Assembly (NCBI GenBank): GCA_023512835.1
Contig: CM042084.1
Location: 53,299,031-53,363,030 of the forward strand
DNA length: 64,000 nt
Direction of reading: 5' to 3'
Source: Taxillus chinensis
Lineage: Eukaryota > Streptophyta > Magnoliopsida > Santalales > Loranthaceae
Part shown: positions 46,925 through 57,000 of the stretch, one piece after another
Numbering within the stretch: the first letter of the stretch is position 1
How the letters are laid out: each line of letters opens with the position of its first letter
The notes under the pieces: generated by a model
Seen by the model: only the letters and a program-made list of their open reading frames with translations
The model's database searches: none
What the model was told of the DNA's origin: nothing
Translations under genes and position numbers: made by a program

Positions 46925-47560
46925 CCCCTTGGCCGGAATGCCTTCCGTCGGCAACTGAGGAGCATAGTTCCCATCCATTAACCATTGTCGCCCGATCCAA
47001 GGGTTTGGTGTGTGGCTAAAGTAATCAAAGTCAGCCCAACGCCCCACAACAATCGGTTACCATAGGAAGACATCTAGTAAGGAGTTATCTTGGAGAAGAA
47101 GAAGAAGAAGAAGAAGAAGAAGAAATTCTTTTGAGCGTGGTTGGTTGTTATTATTATTATTATTATTGGTGTTCTTGTGTTACTCATTTTCCCATTGTGG
47201 TCCCCCTATATCACATTTGCTAGCCTCTATTTGCTTTTGTGTTGATTCTCGATCACATTCTGTTTGACTCATGCTTTCCCTGGTCCTAAAGAAAAACATA
47301 AACGAAAAAAAAAAAAAAAAAGAGAGAAAAATGTTGTGTACTGATTTTCTTTTGGTTTTGGTTTTAATGTCTTGTTTTAGCCTGGTCTTAATGTTGTTTC
47401 CTATATTTGTTGTCTGTTTAATTTCCTTTATTTGATTCTAGTTCTAGACATTTTATAATGTCTTGTTCCCTCACTTGTCGGAAAAAAGAAGGACACACAT
47501 GGTTTGGTTTGGTATTGTTTTTTGTTTTTTTTGCTGTAAATGTGTTGGTTAATAATATTC

Positions 47561-48715
47561 CCAAGATCCAAACAAGATCGTCTGAGTATACATGTTTGTA
47601 TACAGAGAGGGGGGTGAATTTGTATACTTAAAACTATTTCCTTTTAGTTTTAAGAGTAATATGATACTCAGAGGTATTCTACAGATGAAGTTCTTGTTTG
47701 GGTGGTATATCCGTGTCTTATGCAAGATTAGCTTAATAGCAGGTATGTATGGGAAGTAAAAGATAAAGACACATGGTTTACGTGGTTCGATCAATGAGAT
47801 CTACTCCACAGTGGTGAGGGTGTACCTACACCGAGTCCAATCCACTATATACGTTTAATATAATAGGGTCTAGCCCCTGTTACAATAGGATCAACTCTCT
47901 TTGCTCTTAAATTCAAATACAAAAACTGTATTACTCCGGTACTCACTCGCTATGAAGAACTGTCTAGCGCAATCTGCTCCTGCGTGTTTAGTCATTTGCA
48001 CTGCTTAACTTTCAGCCACTCCTTTGCTAAACTCACAATTTGTTCGTAAATATATGATGAACAAAGATAGATTAACTCACTATTATCTTGCTTACAATCT
48101 TCCTCTCTCTATGTGTATATTGTACGAACTACTCTACATCATCTTTTATATTGCACAAGATACCTTTCTTGTGTTCTCTGAAAGTTCTGACACCCTCTTG
48201 AAGTAAGGCATATGCTTGACTTATATAGGTCGGCCAAAGTACGTACGAAACCTTTCTGCTAGGGTTAGGCATGTACCATCTTTTGATCTCCATCGTTGAA
48301 CCATGTTACCCCAGCCTCATATATGTCCACGTGTTTTCCAGTCTTTAGCGTGATAAAGAAAACATTGTTCGACTAGCCACAACCTCGAAGATGTAATGCC
48401 TCGTAGCTACACTATTACCTCTCCAGGTACACATGCTACTACCTCCGAGTCTTCACCTTCGAATCTTCGAGTCTGAATCTTCGAGCCTTGGATCTTTGAA
48501 TTGATCTTCCAATTCTTTTGTTCTTCGGCTTCGAATCTAGGTTAGAACAAGACTTTCACTCTACGAGTCTTTGAGTCTTCATATCTTCGAGCTAACGACA
48601 ACCTCATTCTACCTTAACTAATCATCTGTTCACATCAACGGGTTTCTATTCTCGGCAATGGGTCTCCCAATCTTCGACTCCATGAGCTTTGACTCTACAA
48701 TGTTGCCACTCTACA
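47561..48715 (+). repeat. Dispersed repeat with GAGAGGGGGGTGAAT heading
   Basis: Starts near 47600 with AGAGAGGGGGGTGAATTTG, followed by TTACGTGGTTCGATC (about 47778) and 'ctactccacagtggtg', phrases common in plant LTR repeats. 48430-48610 is TCTTCGAGTC-rich. The ORF 48024-48206 lacks recognisable features. Class unknown. Confidence 0.45.
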
Positions 48716-50045
48716 CCTGATGGTCCCTTGGAGCCTAGAGGGGGGTGAATAGGCTCTTATCGAAACTCTTTTGATTCTCTTATGACACAACACTTATCTA
48801 GTTAAGTGATAGAATCACTGCGGAAGATAACTAGATAGTGGAAGTATTTTGTTTTATTATCAAAAGATAAATACAACAAAATAGAAGCAAAACTCTTTTA
48901 CACTCTGTTTACAAAAGGATTCACACACTAGCCTATATTATGTCTTTGAACTCTTGTGCATACACAGGGTTGATTCAGGCTTGCTCGCACACGCTTTCAA
49001 ATGTACAAGTATGAATATTTATAAAAACATTCCTAAGAGACAACCTTGGAACTTGTAGTTCCGGAATGCATTCAGCACTAACTATTCCTCGGTAATCTCT
49101 CTGCCTTGACTGTTGTAGTTTGTGGAGATCAAGATCTTGGGTTTGAAGAGTATAAGTGCCTTTGTGAGTTCCCAAGTATAATTAAAGTTGTGTCCACATA
49201 TCCGGGTGATCCACGTGTAAGATTCTTCAGGTTCTCAACGAGTTTGTCTTACATCGGGACACCACGAGCTGATGACTTTAAATGCGGTAAGTTGAAGTAG
49301 CATCTTCTTGGTTCGGTGTAATTTTCCTTACTCCGTTGCTAATGAAGCTCGGAACCTTACTCCGTGTCAGTGGTTGCTTACTCCGTATCTATTTGGTGCT
49401 GGAATCCTTAGTCCGTGTCAGCGCTTCCTTACTCCATGTGAATGAGAAGGTCGGAGTGCTTATTCTGTATCAGCGCTTCCTTACTCCGCATGTAAGTTCC
49501 TTACTCCGCACGAGTTTCTTACTCCGTGCGAGTTTAAAGGATCGGATGGCTTACTCCGTACTAGCACATCCTTACTCCGCATGAGTACTTCCTTACTCCG
49601 TATGTATGGAAGACTCGGATGCCTTACTCCGTGTCTTCTTTATTTTAGTTCGCTTGAGTGGAAGACTTAACTTTTTAACTCCGTGTCGACTCTTTTACTT
49701 CGTGCGACCTTGTACATCAAGATTCTTATTCTGCATCAGTTTGACTTAGTCCGTTTGAGGTATTAAGAGCAGATTCCTTAATTCGTAGCTTTTACGTTCC
49801 TTAGTCCGCACAAATGTTCTTTATTCCGTATGTATAAGGGACTTGGTTATTTACCAAGTGTTTGACGACACTCACTCTCGTTCGGATCAGGATTATGTAT
49901 CATGTCCTTAGCTTTGCTCTTACGAGTGTATCTCCGGATTAATAACATATCTTCTGCAATGATTAAAGACAAAACACAAAAGATCTCAAATCAAATTACA
50001 TAGGGCTTTATCAGCATTATCCAAATTCTGGGCTTGATCCAACAA
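48716..50045 (+). repeat. Dispersed repeat with GGTCCCTTGGAGCCTAG heading
   Basis: TGATGGTCCCTTGGAGCC at about 48719 then TAGAGGGGGGTGAATAGG. It ends near CAACACCCAACA (50045). No matching duplication. It contains the CTTACTCCG minisatellite. No gene is supported, though ORFs 49106-49300 and 49336-49584 exist in it. Confidence 0.5.
49325..49830 (+). repeat. CTTACTCCG minisatellite
   Basis: About fifteen CTTACTCCG words or one-base variants (TTTATTCCG, CTTAGTCCG), 15-50 bp apart. The reverse complement, CGGAGTAAG, recurs at 20885-20980 in the solo LTR. Confidence 0.8.
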
Positions 50046-50395
50046 CACCCAACAGGTCTTCGAGCTTGCAAGTCTTCGAGTTTTCGAGACGCTACTCTTC
50101 ACCTGATTACACCTTGGGTCTTCGAATCTTCAACCTTGTGGATCTATGAGTCTACGACCCTGTGTTCTTTCGGTGATGCTTCGAGTCTGATGGTCTGTTG
50201 ATCTTCGACTCTGTATATCTTCGAGTTATCTAATCTTCGATTTTGTGGATCTTCGACTCTATAAGTACATGGTTAGACTCTCTCTATGAGCTCACTCTAC
50301 GAAGTTATCCAACCCAGTACAGATCTTCGACTCTGCGTCCTCCCGCTTCCGCATTCTATTGACAACAGTGATAACCAAAGTACCATAGGAACAAC
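50046..50395 (+). repeat. TCTTCGAGT-rich degenerate repeat
   Basis: Continues the text interrupted at 48715: TCTTCGAG, CTTCGACTCT and similar words every 10-25 bp. No gene. Confidence 0.6.
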
Positions 50396-50878
50396 AAGGA
50401 CTTGTTAGAAATGTATTATAAACTGTAACTAATTGTATTATTGCCACTTCATGAGCACATGTATGCACTTTCTTATATCGAAGTTAGAAGCATGAGATGA
50501 TCTAGGAAAACATAATCTCTACTGAGATGTGATTGCTTACCCCTCATGTTTTATGTAATTTTCTTCCAAGTACTTATCGGAATTAGGCGGGACATTAAGG
50601 CAGAGACCCAAAGGGCTTTGTTTTATTATTTTCCTTTTATTAAGATTGTATTAAGTTACCATATTAAACTAATGTAACCTTTCGAGGTAAATATTTTAAT
50701 GAGGTTTTGTTTTTTTGACAATTTTGATTATCATGTACATGGACATAGTTTTGATTATGTGGATGTGGATATATGATTTAATTGTTCTATGGTTTGTTAT
50801 TTAACCCAACCCTTATCCCACCCGATGGGTAAAGGGAGTCAAACCGGTTTTCTCGAGTTTGAAATCTGGAGCGTGACA
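50396..50878 (+). repeat. Truncated LTR end (E-like)
   Basis: Ends 'cccgatgggtaaagggagtcaaaccggttttctcgagtttgaaatctggagcgtgaca' type text, i.e. the end block GGAGCGTGACA shared with 10624, 33445 and 46924. Its left end is unclear, and a TGTAA start is not visible. Confidence 0.6.
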
Positions 50879-52016
50879 ATCCAATACATGGTATCTTGTA
50901 TTAGTTTAACATGAACCATATCCCAATAATATTACCCTTTTATCTAGGTTTCAATATAAACATAAGCAATAATTAAAAAAACATTCATAACCAAATAAGT
51001 ATTAATTTTAGGCATTGTGAGGATGTTAGTGTTTTTTCATATACATAAATGTACTCTTAAAATTATGCTCTAGTAGCATAGATCCTTCTTTTTGTTACTT
51101 TTAGTATCAAGTATCTAATTTCACCTATTTGATTAGACTTAGTCTTTTCTTCTTCTTCCTTGTTGTTACTAATGTCTTTTGCTTTTGAGTCAAAGTGCAT
51201 TATAAAATATAAAAAGTTCTTTTGGTCCACATGAATATAAGTGATAATATATATCTTGCATTAGTTTGAAACCTTGCACCCTAAAAGAAACTTTTTTTAT
51301 GTATATAATTATTAGAACACCCACTATAACATCTTCAAACTTTTTTGTTGTTAGTTTGAAGAGCTAATTTAACAAAAATATTTAAAAATATCATTTTTCT
51401 ACCTTATTCATTTTAATTAAAAATTTAACATTATAGACAATATTCTTTCAAATTTAACATTTATTATTCTATCTATACTTTTTAAATAATTATAATTTTC
51501 TTTTTTCTTTTTAATTTCTCTCTAATTTGTTTTCTTTTCAAAGAAAAAATAAATATTTAATGGATAATATTTTAATAAATAATAAAATAAATCATGAAAG
51601 TAAAAAGGCCGAAAAGTGTATGCTTTTAAAAATAAGCTATTAAAAGAACCAAAAATCTATATTTTAAAATTTTAAATTTGAAAAGATTTATTACGAATAC
51701 TATTAGTATATTACCGTTTAATTTATGTTTTGATTTATGAATTCTATTTTTTGTATTATTGAAATTCATGTTGACTTTAAATTTTGAGAATAAATTTATT
51801 TGATAGGGAGAAAATATGTTTTTAAAAATATTTTTTAAATAAATCTCATAAAAATATGAAAAAATATAAAATATAATAAACTTAAGTAATAAAATAGAAT
51901 AAAATAATTTAAATTTTTTAATCAAAATTAAATTTAAATATTAAAATAAAAAATATTTTTTTAAAATAATTACGACGCCGTATAGTTTCAAAACACATTA
52001 ATCATAAATTTTTAAG
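50879..52016 (+). other. AT-rich intergenic stretch
   Basis: Very AT-rich, especially 51350-51960, with no gene, repeat unit or element end that I can support. The minus-strand ORF at 51626-51925 is made of Lys/Asn/Phe/Ile codons imposed by composition. Confidence 0.6.
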
Positions 52017-53113
52017 GGCCAGTTTGACATTGCTGTTGGAAGGCTACTTCTGCTTATTTTATAAGCAGAAGCAGTAAAAGGTGTGTGGTAATTTTTAAAA
52101 AAAGTACTTATAAAATAAGTTTTTACTTCTTTAACTCAAAAGCTGAAGCAATTTGAAGGTTGCTTCTAACAGCTTTTTTTAGGAAGCAATTTTTAAAAAA
52201 TAAAATACCAATCATATCCCTTTATCCCTCAACTGTCGCCCCATTGCCCTCGTCATTATCTTTATTGCCCTCCTCCTCAACCTCACCGTCATCGCCCTCT
52301 GCTTTGTCAAAGAGCAATGCTTCCACCCCACATCCTCTGCTGACAGCGAGAAGGACGGCGAAGGTGTCGACGGAGTCATCGAGGCTTTCAGAAAGCTTCC
52401 CAGGTCCATGAGGATGTTGATGTTGGTGATGGCCTTGAACTGGATCGGCTGGTTTCCGTTTATCTTATACAACACCGACTGGATGGGGAAGGAGGTGTAT
52501 GGCGGGGAGCCCAAATTTGACAACTACGTGGACGGTGTCCGAGCTGGCGCCTTGGGCCTCACCATCCAGTTCGTCATGCTTGATGTTGTTTTCCCGCTGA
52601 TTGACCCTTTGTCGCGTCTTGTCAAAATGAACTGCCTCTGGGCTGGAGCCAACTTCGTCCTTGCCGCCGGTCTAGCCCTCACTGCCGCTGTCAATAAGGC
52701 CACTTAGTCTCACCATCACCAATACAGAGCTGACTCCCCGCTCAGTCTTTTTCACTTAATTGTTCTTTTTTTTTTTAAAATAAAATCTGTTATATATAAA
52801 TATATATTCACAATTAATTTTGCCATAACATTAACTGGATGGGGTTAAGGGCGGCGGGATGGAGGGGGTTAGGGAGGAGCAGGGATGGGGGGAGGACAAA
52901 GGGATGGAGGGGGGGTGAGAGAGGGTGGCGGAATGAAGACACATTTTTTTTTAATGTTTTTAAAATTAAAATATAAAGGATATTTTTGTCTTTTAAATCT
53001 TCATAATATTTTTTTTAAAAAATTTACCAAACACTTATCACCTATTTTTAAAATTTAACGCACTTTTAAAATTATATTTTATCAAATACTCACCTACTTA
53101 ACAAACTGGGACT
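52017..53113 (+). mobile_element. Non-autonomous TIR element with a captured gene fragment
   Basis: Left end GGGCCAGTTTGACATTGC; right end, reverse complemented, GTCCCAGTTTGTTAAG. Inside, GTGTGTGGTAATTTTTAAAA (left) pairs with GTGTTTGGTAAATTTTTTAA (right, reverse complement), and 'ccaatcatatcccttta' pairs with 'caaaaatatccttta'. So the ends are imperfect inverted repeats of about 190 bp. No transposase. Left-end text is typical of plant hAT-like or Mutator-like small elements. A flanking duplication was not found. The centre is a sucrose-transporter fragment, as in Pack-type elements. Confidence 0.6.
52204..52707 (+). pseudogene. Sucrose transporter (SUC/SUT) fragment
   Basis: A single open frame from after a stop at 52201-52203 to a TAG at 52705-52707 gives 167 residues. 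It reads hydrophobic segment (LVIIFIALLLNLTVIALCF), loop, AFRKLPRSMRML, ALNWIGWFPFILYNTDWMG, KEVYGG, then GVRAGALGLTIQFVMLD and a last membrane segment (WAGANFVLAAGLALTA). This matches the middle of plant sucrose/H+ symporters (about 500 residues, 12 membrane helices): the central loop and roughly helices 7-9. The N-terminal and C-terminal thirds are missing, so it cannot transport. No frameshift or stop in the retained part, but VKMNCLW and QFVMLD differ from usual family residues. High GC against the AT-rich flanks shows it is a foreign insert. Confidence 0.8.
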
Positions 53114-53189
53114 GGCTTACCAAGGAAATCATTGCTGGTTTTAATTCAAAATTGTTGGCAGCGATCGCGGGTCTTGTTATCCAAAATCT

Positions 53190-53560
53190 GCCATGTTTTC
53201 TACGATTTTGGTTCTTCATGTGCATGTTTGTCTTACATTAACAACTTTGTTCACCTTGGTCAAGTATATATATAAAGGTGTCTTTATTATGAAGCAAATA
53301 AGAATAAAGGAGGCCAAGGGAATCCAATTTCAGAGCTTCAGGCACTGATCTTCGAGGCAATGATGATAACAACCTATTTCATCTAAAATAACAAACCTTC
53401 AACATTTCAGGGTAAATGATTATGTGCCAACTAACACAGTGCGCCTTTTTAGGATCTCCTCCCTGCAACACTCTTAGGAGATGACTAGAAGTTTGCTTTA
53501 AGATCATGTATCCATAGCTCTCATCTGCATGACATTTCTGCATTGTACTGTATGTTTGTT
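53190..53560 (+). repeat. LTR fragment related to 19881-22844
   Basis: 'ttttggttcttcatgtgcatgtttgtc' (53207 on) and the following TATA-like 'caagtatatatataaagg' match 20642-20760 of the solo LTR in the same order, ending AGAATAAAGGAGGCCAAGGGAA against AGAACAAGAGAGGCCTAAGGAA. So a diverged piece of the promoter part of that LTR lies 450-800 bp upstream of the HLB1 start codon, in the same orientation. Confidence 0.65.
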
Positions 53561-54011
53561 TGAAAATGTTTAAAATAAAGTCATTTGTTTCTCTAAACTT
53601 TCACATAATCATTCATGCATACATGCATCTCAAAATTAAAAATCAAGTAAAAATTACCTTGTCCCCAGGTCGGTATCTGCCTTTCTCCAGGATTGCATAC
53701 TCTTACAACCTCATATTCTAGTTAAAAAAGCCTTTACATTACGGTATTACCAACTAAACCTATGTTAAATTTTGTTTAAAACAAAACATAGCCATCTAAC
53801 GTAATAAGATGTGTGCTCATTTTGTAGAAGGAAGAAAGAACTGTGCTTCATTGAAACGACAGCGGCTTGAATCGTGTTGGGTGTGAGGTTGGGCATTTTT
53901 CGGGCAGTTTTCCCTTCAACTCTCGCAAGTCACGACCAACTTACTGCATCTCCTCCCCCCTCCCCGCCACCCTTTCCCATCCCCCGTCTCGAGATTGAAT
54001 CTTCGGAACCA

Positions 54012-57000
54012 ATGTCCCCAACAACCGAGCCCTCCGATTTGCCAAATGGACGAAGCAGTCCAGAGCCTGAGGCAGTTTCCTCCCATTCCGATCACCACGT
54101 CAACCTCGCCACCGGCGCCGACGACCATGAATCAGCCGACGAAGAATCTACCAAACCACCCACATTTCCAGAACAAACCCAGATCTCCAACCTCGCCGAT
54201 CGCGATCTCGAACCTCAACCGGACAAAGCCCTAGATTCTCTGCCCAATGGAACGGGTCCGGATCACAAGCCCGGGTCCCGCGATGTCCGACCGAACGAGG
54301 GACGGATCGAGAGCTCCGAGGTTGCCGATGCCAAAATCAATGGCGTTGAAGGTGCCGAAATCGAACCGGTCGATGGCAACAGCCGTCCTGAGCTTCGAAA
54401 GGGCGACGAAGGGAGCCGGACGTTCACCATGGGAGAGTTGTTGAATGAATTGAAGGACGATGGTGGGCGCGGGGAGAGCGCGGACCTGTCTGAAAGCCGG
54501 AGCTCTTCTTACGCGTACGCCTATGGAATTCTTTAGAGCTACCAGTGTTCTGATTTTGTTTGCCCAGTCTTATCTGTTCTATGAATTCATATCTTGATGA
54601 TCTTATTGTGTTTTTTCTTTCTTTCAATTTTGTGTTGTTTATTCATAATTGGATTGATGTACTAATTCGTGGGGTTTTATTTTAAATGCTGTGAGCGATG
54701 TGTTTATAATTCTAAATTTCTAATATTAATCTGCTAATTTTATGGACCTCATGGATGCGTGTGATATTGAATTTCTTTCAAACCCATCCTTGGGCTTTGT
54801 CTCCTAACCATACACTTGAACATGTAATCTAATGGTTTTGTAAGTAAGTTGGGAAGAAGTCCGTGTGTATCTGTTATTAATTAATATTATAAGGCCCTAT
54901 ACAATTTACATGTTTTCTCCAATAGCTGTGTACAAGTTATGTTATGCAAAATTCATTTAACATTCGTTTTTCTTCCCTTCTCTTTTTCAGTCTTGAAAAT
55001 GTAAGACAAGAACATCGGGACCAGAATAATGTGGCCATGGAATTGATTAACAGTGTTACAGGTGTTGATGAGGACGGCCGGTCTCGTCAACGGATTCTTA
55101 CTTTTGCTGCTTCTAGGTATGAATTATCTTTCTAAAACTATGTTCTAAATTATTGCCTTGATCACCATTTTAAGGTTTTTCTTAGTATTTATTTCAGCAC
55201 ATTTATCCATTTTAAATTTAGCGAGGCATGCAATCAAATGCTCATACAAGTTAAATTCAGTCTTACATGGTCCTTTGCCACTATCAATTACATATTTTCC
55301 TAAATCAAATGCTGAGACCATTATTAGAGTTTTTGCAAGAAACCGAGTAGCCTATCCAAGGTTATCAAATCTTGTTTTAACAATTTTACGGGGTAAAGAC
55401 TTCTAAAATTGCAGGGAACAAGCTGAGAACCCTACGGCATTAATCTTTTGGGAGTAGAAGGATGATGGCACCCTGCCTACTTTCTAGTCCTTTCTTAGTC
55501 CTAGATACAACCTTGCTTTTCCTTCCATACTTTTAGATTTGTGTATGCTGTAAAGTGTCATGCTTATCTTCATCTTCTTTAGAGGTTCTCCTCCATCCGT
55601 ACTAGCCTACTCGACCTAGTTTTTTCTATGGCTTGATGAGAACATTTCCAGCTAGGGTTGCTAAAAAGATCTTTGGGGGCATATATTTTTGTTTATATAA
55701 CACCTGTTTAATGCCCAACGGGTTTATGTTCATACAATTTTTTTTCTTATCCGCTTTTATCATTGTTTATAAGCAACTGTTTGTAAACAAAATGCTCCCA
55801 CAAACAACATGCTAATATGCTTAGAATCCTTCCCTAAAGCTCTGATCTGGCCCAAACTAAATGGGTATGCATGTTGCATATATTGGTTTGGTACTACACA
55901 TTCTACTCCTGTATTTATCTTATTTTTGTGTTCTGGTTTGCTGGGGGGTGGTAATAATGTAATATAATGTATGTTTGTGGATATGCAATTATGGTGCCAC
56001 CAGTTGGTTTGATGATCATTTCTTCTTGTTACTGTGAAGATATGCTAGTGCAATAGAGAGAAATCCAGAGGATTATGATGCACTTTACAATTGGGCCTTG
56101 GTTCTTCAGGTTTGACTTTGATGCCTTGCATGCTATGCCACTTTGTTTATATTAATGCTAATTATTGGTTGAACTTATGCTATCAATTCTCCTTATATTT
56201 TAAACTCCATATTGATGTTATTTACAGTTCACTTTATTTTCTACTTCACAATTATAAGTAAGGGCTGAAAATTTGGTTTGTATTGACACTCACCTTTTGG
56301 GATCGTATCATCCACTTCTGCTGCATTCCCCATGCCCTATAAGTGAATTCTTATTAATATACCATTTATTTTATTGAAGTGGTTAATATAAAATAGCAAT
56401 CTAATTCCGGTTTGTCAAACTTTAGATATGCTTTGTGCTGCAGTTGTTTTTAATTTCTTAATTTGTCATGCAGGAAAGTGCTGACAATGTTAATCCAGAG
56501 TCTAGTTCACCTTCAAAAGATGCTTTGCTGGAGGAGGCTTGCAAAAAATATGAAGAAGCCACCCATCTATGCCCGACACTTCATGATGTAAGTTTGCACA
56601 CCCATACCATTTATGTGCTTGTCAATTGCTATTAAGTTGGGGTTATTTTTGTTTTGTCCGTTTGGAATAGCGCTGTATGGTTGGAACCTCCAATGCAGCT
56701 ATTTTGTGCTTTTGCTTTTTCCCCATAAATTTCATCCTGTAACCCAATTATTATATATATTAAATGTTAACCTCATATGAATAAGAGGATACTGAAATCG
56801 TTGACTTATAATGATAAAATCATAGAGGATAACTTTAGTGCTTGTTTGGTGTGTTGGTTGCTGTTTGAGGAGTTTTTGGAATATAAAAAATGAATAGTAA
56901 AAAATGTAAAAAAGTAATTTAAAAATAAAAAATGGAGAAACAATGGAATAGAAAAGATGTGATTTTGTTTCTACCCTAAATTTATTTATTATTAATAATT

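Larger units (their letters stand above)
45331..47560 (+). repeat. LTR-like region with TATA box, microsatellites and a nested short LTR
   Basis: No gene is supported. TATAAAACCCC near 46440, followed by 'aaccctag', a Ser/Pro-like low-complexity CT-rich leader and GACGAACCCAGAGAGC, looks like an LTR promoter and leader. It contains (AT)n at 45695-45711, (CT)n at 46131-46208, (GAA)n at 47096-47123 and (ATT)n at 47150-47167. The ORFs at 46010-46353 are read through the CT tract and are not genes. Confidence 0.5.

Noticed and set aside
51626..51925. 99-codon minus-strand ORF
   Set aside because: Only Phe/Ile/Lys/Asn codons set by an AT-rich region; no homology feature seen.
53874..54011. Upstream in-frame ATG as HLB1 start with a transit peptide
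   Set aside because: The 46 extra residues are Pro-rich and not typical of a targeting peptide, and the MSPTTEP start better fits the family's acidic N-terminus; kept only as a possibility.
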